Shown piece after piece: positions 21,996 through 25,008 of a stretch of DNA of 25,008 nucleotides. Numbering within the stretch: the stretch's first letter is position 1; each line of letters opens with the position of its first letter. Origin of the DNA: JAVBOJ01 sp031550755. Lineage in GTDB: Bacteria; Bacillota; Clostridia; Oscillospirales; UBA929. The position numbers and the translations under genes are program-made. Where the stretch lies: assembly GCA_031550755.1 (NCBI GenBank), contig JAVBOJ010000153.1, forward strand, positions 1-25,008, written 5' to 3'. The notes under the pieces were generated by a model, which saw only the letters and a list, made by a program, of their open reading frames with translations, had not been told where the DNA came from and ran no database searches.

Positions 21996-22897
21996 CCAAG
22001 CAACCGCCGCGCGTCATTGCGCTGGGTTTTTTTGACGGTGTCCATCTCGGCCACGGCGCCCTGCTGCGCAAAACCGCCGATACCGCCGCCGCGCTGGGCG
22101 CGCGTTCCTGCGCCCTGACCTTTGACAATCACCCCGACGCGCTCATTTTGGGCGCGCAAATCCCCCTTCTCAATACCGTCAGCGACCGCGCCGACCTCAT
22201 GCGGCGACTGTACGGCATGGAGGAGGTTATTTTGGCGCATTTTGACCAGGGAATGATGCAAATGCCGTGGCAGAATTTTATTTCCGAGCTGCTCATCGGT
22301 CATTTCGGCGCGGTGCATGTCGTGGCGGGGCACGATTTCCACTTCGGCCACCGCGGCGAGGGAAACCCCGAACGCCTTGCCGCCGAATGCGCCCGGCTGG
22401 GTCTGGGCTGCGATATCATCCCGCGCGTCTCGCTGGACGACATTACCATTAGCTCCACCTATATCCGCAAGCTGGTGGCGCAGGGCGAAATGGAGCGCGC
22501 CGCCCAGTTTCTGGGGCATCCGCATATTCTGTCGGGGATTGTGGTGCATGGGAGCCGCCTCGGCTCGACCACCTTTATGACCCCCACCGTCAATTTTACC
22601 GCGCCGGCCAGTCTGCAATTGCCCGCGCGGGGGGTGTATATCACCACCGCCACCGTCGATCAGACCGCCCACCCCGCCGTCACCAATGTGGGCGTCCGCC
22701 CGACGGTTTCGCAGAGCCGGGACGTCTGGTTTGAAACCCATTTGCTGGACTTTTCGGGCGATCTGTATGACAAACAGGTGCGGCTGGACTTTTTGCGTAT
22801 GCTGCGTCCGGAAACCGTCTTCCCCTCCTCCGACGCGCTGCGGGACGCGATTGGGCGGGACATTGCGCAGACAAGGGCGTATTTCGAACATCAATAA
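21992..22897 (+). CDS. ribF: Bifunctional riboflavin kinase / FAD synthetase
   Basis: Makes FMN from riboflavin and FAD from FMN. 301 aa. Seen: the N-terminal nucleotidyltransferase with GFFDGVHLGHGALL, LTFDNHPDAL, VAGHDFHFGHRGEGN and ISSTYIRKLV; and the C-terminal kinase with GIVVHGSRLGS, PTVNF, ARGVYITTA, TNVGVRPTV and FETHLLDF. The usual LGFPT block before PTxN reads TTFMTPT, a local variant; PTxN is kept. GAGGTG lies 8 bases upstream, inside truB, and the genes overlap by four bases. Last housekeeping gene of the operon; no terminator follows before the lipoprotein gene. Confidence 0.95.
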   Translation: MTKQPPRVIALGFFDGVHLGHGALLRKTADTAAALGARSCALTFDNHPDALILGAQIPLLNTVSDRADLMRRLYGMEEVILAHFDQGMMQMPWQNFISELLIGHFGAVHVVAGHDFHFGHRGEGNPERLAAECARLGLGCDIIPRVSLDDITISSTYIRKLVAQGEMERAAQFLGHPHILSGIVVHGSRLGSTTFMTPTVNFTAPASLQLPARGVYITTATVDQTAHPAVTNVGVRPTVSQSRDVWFETHLLDFSGDLYDKQVRLDFLRMLRPETVFPSSDALRDAIGRDIAQTRAYFEHQ

Positions 22898-22918
22898 GTT
22901 TTCATCAGGAGGAACACT

Positions 22919-24016
22919 ATGCGTAAACGGATTGTCTTGGCCTGTGTCTGTGTTTTTATTGTCTCTCTGTTGTCTTCCTGCGGGCCAAGCTATAAAAAGG
23001 AACGAGAAATTAAGTCTCTTGAGTTTGAAAAATTAGTGATTAATCTGGGAAGTTTTTCCAGAACCCCAGCGGCGTATACAAACGGTTCTTTTTTATACGC
23101 TAACACCGGAGTAAATAGTGCGGGGGAGGCCTCTTCAAGGATACACTTAATCGATACACAAGGTCACAACACTATTTTATTTGATATAAACAAAGGTACA
23201 AATCACATTTCAACAGTTGAAGACAACTTAGTCTTGAGCCAATGGAGTGTTGATGGGCACTACCTGACCTCCTATTCGCTGGACGGCGGCGTGAATTGGG
23301 AAATACAACTGGAAGAGGAGCCGTGGTTTTTCGCCGAGCGCAATGGAATGATTGTTGTCGCGTCGGCGCAGTATGACAAGCATCCCTCCACTGAGTGGTT
23401 TATCCGCTTGGACGGAGAAGTCGTGGAGACGCGCACCAAGGCGCTGGAGGACGGTCTCATGACCATTCTGTACTATGCCACGTTTGAAAACAAATACTAC
23501 GCGGCTTATTTTCACGAGGAATCGTCCTATGTTGTGCAAATGGATGAGAACTTTAACATCTGCCAAAGATATGAGGTGGATCTGGGAAAGGATTCCGCCA
23601 TCAGAGAGATTTATGGCGATGCGCAATCCGGGCAGATATACATTTTGTCGGACACCCGGATTTACAAAATCTCCGGGGAAGAGGCGGTGTTCGAGAAATC
23701 CTTCCGGAACGCTTACGACAATGTTCTCAGTGGCGCGTTTGTGGAGCTCCTGGAGCCCGGCGCCCGCTTGTGCCCCAACTATTACAAGATGGAAAGCGGC
23801 CGCCCGGGGCTGTGCCTGCCCGTTTACAAATCCAAAATGGGAGACCCCATCGCGACCGCCTGTATTGTGTTCAGCCCGGATCTTTCCGAAGTATCCTCTT
23901 TTTTAATCCCGGGATATAAAGGTCTGTATCTTGCCTATACATTTGAGGATTCGTTTGTTGTCGTCGAAAAGGACTTCTTGGACAGACTGAATGTACACAC
24001 CTATGCGCTGCCTTAG
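22919..24016 (+). CDS. Lipoprotein of unknown function, beta-propeller-like
   Basis: 365 aa. Not recognised as a named family. Seen: a lipoprotein signal ending LLSSCG (Cys21). After it come repeating beta-strand-rich segments with short turns (GSFLYANTG, NLVLSQWSVDGHYLTSYSLDGG, GQIYILSDTRIYKISGEE), suggesting a propeller or similar all-beta fold; this is inference from pattern only. There are no catalytic motifs or C-terminal anchor. AGGAGG lies 7 bases before the ATG. It follows ribF by 21 bases with no visible promoter or terminator, so it may be read through from the operon. The first 320 bases are clearly richer in A+T than the rest and than the neighbours, a sign of mosaic origin. A strong hairpin follows the stop. 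Confidence 0.75.
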   Translation: MRKRIVLACVCVFIVSLLSSCGPSYKKEREIKSLEFEKLVINLGSFSRTPAAYTNGSFLYANTGVNSAGEASSRIHLIDTQGHNTILFDINKGTNHISTVEDNLVLSQWSVDGHYLTSYSLDGGVNWEIQLEEEPWFFAERNGMIVVASAQYDKHPSTEWFIRLDGEVVETRTKALEDGLMTILYYATFENKYYAAYFHEESSYVVQMDENFNICQRYEVDLGKDSAIREIYGDAQSGQIYILSDTRIYKISGEEAVFEKSFRNAYDNVLSGAFVELLEPGARLCPNYYKMESGRPGLCLPVYKSKMGDPIATACIVFSPDLSEVSSFLIPGYKGLYLAYTFEDSFVVVEKDFLDRLNVHTYALP

Positions 24017-24019
24017 TAT

Positions 24020-24065
24020 GAAAGCACAAGGCCGTCCGGCTCTCGCCGGACGGCCTTGTGCTTTC
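24020..24065. terminator. Perfect 21-bp hairpin between convergent genes
   Basis: 24020-24040 is exactly complementary to 24045-24065, with a TCTC loop. The outer pairs form A-runs and T-runs (GAAAGCAC/GTGCTTTC) but no long U-tract follows on either strand. Its position between the lipoprotein stop (24016) and the surface-protein stop (24204) suggests a bidirectional terminator. Confidence 0.7.
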
Positions 24066-24083
24066 AGTGGTTACTGGGGGGAG

Positions 24084-24195
24084 AGGAATCTTTTTTGCAT
24101 CGGGGGGCGATGCGTCTTAAAAGGTTCCTCTGAACGCCGCATAGCACGACGTTTTTATATCAGGCGCCGCACGGGGGGACGCGCGGCGCCGATAT
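24084..24195. repeat. Two further intergenic hairpins beyond the lipoprotein gene
   Basis: GCATCG (24097-24102) with CGATGC (24108-24113), bracketed by AGGAA/TTCCT (24084-24088, 24125-24129). Then ATATC and GGCGCCGC (24157-24170, one bulged A) with GCGGCGCC and GATAT (24183-24195). Each is preceded by a T-run on the plus strand, the reverse of a normal plus-strand terminator, so the role is unclear; neither strand shows a coding frame I can support here. Confidence 0.5.
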
Positions 24196-24203
24196 ACAAG
24201 GGA

Positions 24204-25008
24204 TTACTTGGATTCTTTCTCTTTTCTGCGGCTGATGAGCAGGCCGATCAGCAGGAATCCGACGCCGCAGAGAAGCAGGATAAACGCGATGGGCACGCCG
24301 CCGGTCATGGGCAGATCAGGCTTATTGCCGTTGTCGCCACCCGTTCCGGCGCCCGGATCCAACGGATTGCCGCTGTCATCGATGATGACATAGTCATCGC
24401 CGTTGCCCGAGGGGGATGTGCTGGCGGACGGCGTGCCGCCGGAGGGCGTAGGCGTTTTGGGCGGCTCGGGATCCGGATCCAGCGGATTGTAATCGTCATC
24501 CGACGGCGTCGGGGTCGGGTTATCGTTGTCGGTGATGACAAGAATGATGGCCTGACGCTGGACAGCCTGATTGCCGGAGGCATCTGTCTTGTCGAGATAT
24601 AGGATATACTGCTTGCCGACCGTGTTCCATTCGATGTTGGCAAAGGAGAAGGTCGGGTCGGTCTGCGCGTCGAGGTAAGAGATGACGGGGACAAGGTTTA
24701 ATCCGTCGTAGTTATCGGTGCAGGACGCGCCGAGGTTTTTGAGCATCTGCCACAGCTCGGCTTCATTGGCCGGGGCGGTGGTGCCCGCCTTGTGTCCAAT
24801 TTGTTGCGGGGCAATAATCACCGGCGGGGTCTTATCGAGGATCTCAACCTTGACGGTCTTGGTCAGCGTCTGACTGCCGACGGTGACCGTGACGGTCACG
24901 TCGCGGGCGTCGTTGCCCTTGATGATGGTGCTGCGGGCGCTGAGCGGGAAGATCGTGTCATAGTTCGTGGTGACCGTGTAGGCGCCCGGGGAGATGGTGG
25001 AGCTGTCG
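24204..25008 (-). CDS. LPxTG (LPMTG) sortase-anchored surface protein, C-terminal part, N-terminus outside the window
   Basis: 267 residues are visible and the frame is open to the window edge, so the gene starts further right. Seen from N to C: Thr/Val-rich strands ending DVTVTVTV; an Ig-like/DUF5011-type segment (DKTPPVIIAPQ, then DGLNLVPVISYLDAQTD and YLDKTDASGNQAV); a Pro/Thr/Ser/Asp-rich wall-spanning stretch with NPTPTPS, YNPLDPDPEP and GNPLDPGAG; and a sorting signal: LPMTG, a hydrophobic helix of about 20 residues, and the basic tail SRRKEKESK. Housekeeping sortase A would cut between T and G and link the protein to peptidoglycan. No sortase gene is in the window. The function of the missing N-terminal part is unknown. 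The GTG at 24897-24899 is not a real start because the frame continues upstream. Confidence 0.9.
   Translation of the reverse strand, partial: DSSTISPGAYTVTTNYDTIFPLSARSTIIKGNDARDVTVTVTVGSQTLTKTVKVEILDKTPPVIIAPQQIGHKAGTTAPANEAELWQMLKNLGASCTDNYDGLNLVPVISYLDAQTDPTFSFANIEWNTVGKQYILYLDKTDASGNQAVQRQAIILVITDNDNPTPTPSDDDYNPLDPDPEPPKTPTPSGGTPSASTSPSGNGDDYVIIDDSGNPLDPGAGTGGDNGNKPDLPMTGGVPIAFILLLCGVGFLLIGLLISRRKEKESK

Noticed and set aside
20787..22894. Two 351-aa minus-strand frames opposite nrnA, truB and ribF
   Set aside because: Both are antisense to strongly supported operon genes and lack motifs or start signals.

Overview
The window looks like a chromosomal segment of a GC-rich, endospore-forming Gram-positive bacterium of the Clostridia (Bacillota), most like Oscillospirales or a related group. 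The reasons are a forespore sigma factor (sigG), a Firmicutes-type rimP-nusA-ylxR-L7Ae-infB-rbfA-nrnA-truB-ribF cluster, AGGAGG-type ribosome binding sites, an LPxTG-anchored surface protein, lipoprotein signal peptides and a GEMM-I (cyclic di-GMP class I) riboswitch. I cannot name the species. No tRNA, rRNA, CRISPR array, transposase or phage gene was seen.

Layout. 1-2063: 3' part of a calcium-type P-type ATPase. 2107-2829 (-): metallophosphoesterase, divergent from an acetate/succinate-type transporter (2927-3475, +). 3556-5517 (-): uvrB. 5518-5876: an intergenic block built of palindromes and TTGTAGGGGC repeat modules. 5877-6647 (-): sigG with a SigF/SigG-like promoter. 6802-8091 (+): CapA-family lipoprotein, meeting araD (8092-8781, -) end to end. 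8782-9756 (-): RluA-type pseudouridine synthase, in an operon with araD. 9811-11812 (-): an overlapping two-gene operon of unknown function, a radical SAM protein of the DNA modification/repair type (TIGR03916-like) and its usual partner (TIGR03915/DUF4130-like). 11813-12251: the rSAM promoter with a long inverted repeat, an A-tract-rich promoter, a c-di-GMP-I type riboswitch and a strong terminator. 12252-13178 (+): secreted transglutaminase-like protein controlled by that riboswitch. 13179-13706: repeats and a terminator. 13707-15062 (+): multi-pass GT-C-like glycosyltransferase.

15090-24016 (+): a long translation/transcription operon. It has a promoter, a leader with a terminator-like hairpin, then rimP, nusA, rnpM/ylxR, an L7Ae-family gene, infB, rbfA, nrnA, truB and ribF, mostly with overlapping or abutting ends, and finally a lipoprotein gene of unknown function that has no obvious promoter of its own. 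24204-25008 (-): C-terminal part of an LPMTG surface protein that continues beyond the window.

The most interesting points are four. (1) The riboswitch sequence lets one read an OFF mechanism: the 3' side of aptamer stem P1 is also the 5' arm of an antiterminator. (2) The rSAM protein ends in QLNLF, which resembles the bacterial sliding-clamp binding motif and would tie this uncharacterised pair to replication or repair. (3) Its promoter lies inside a perfect 10+10 bp inverted repeat. (4) The intergenic repeats appear modular and recur in the window. Most of the rest is ordinary housekeeping sequence.
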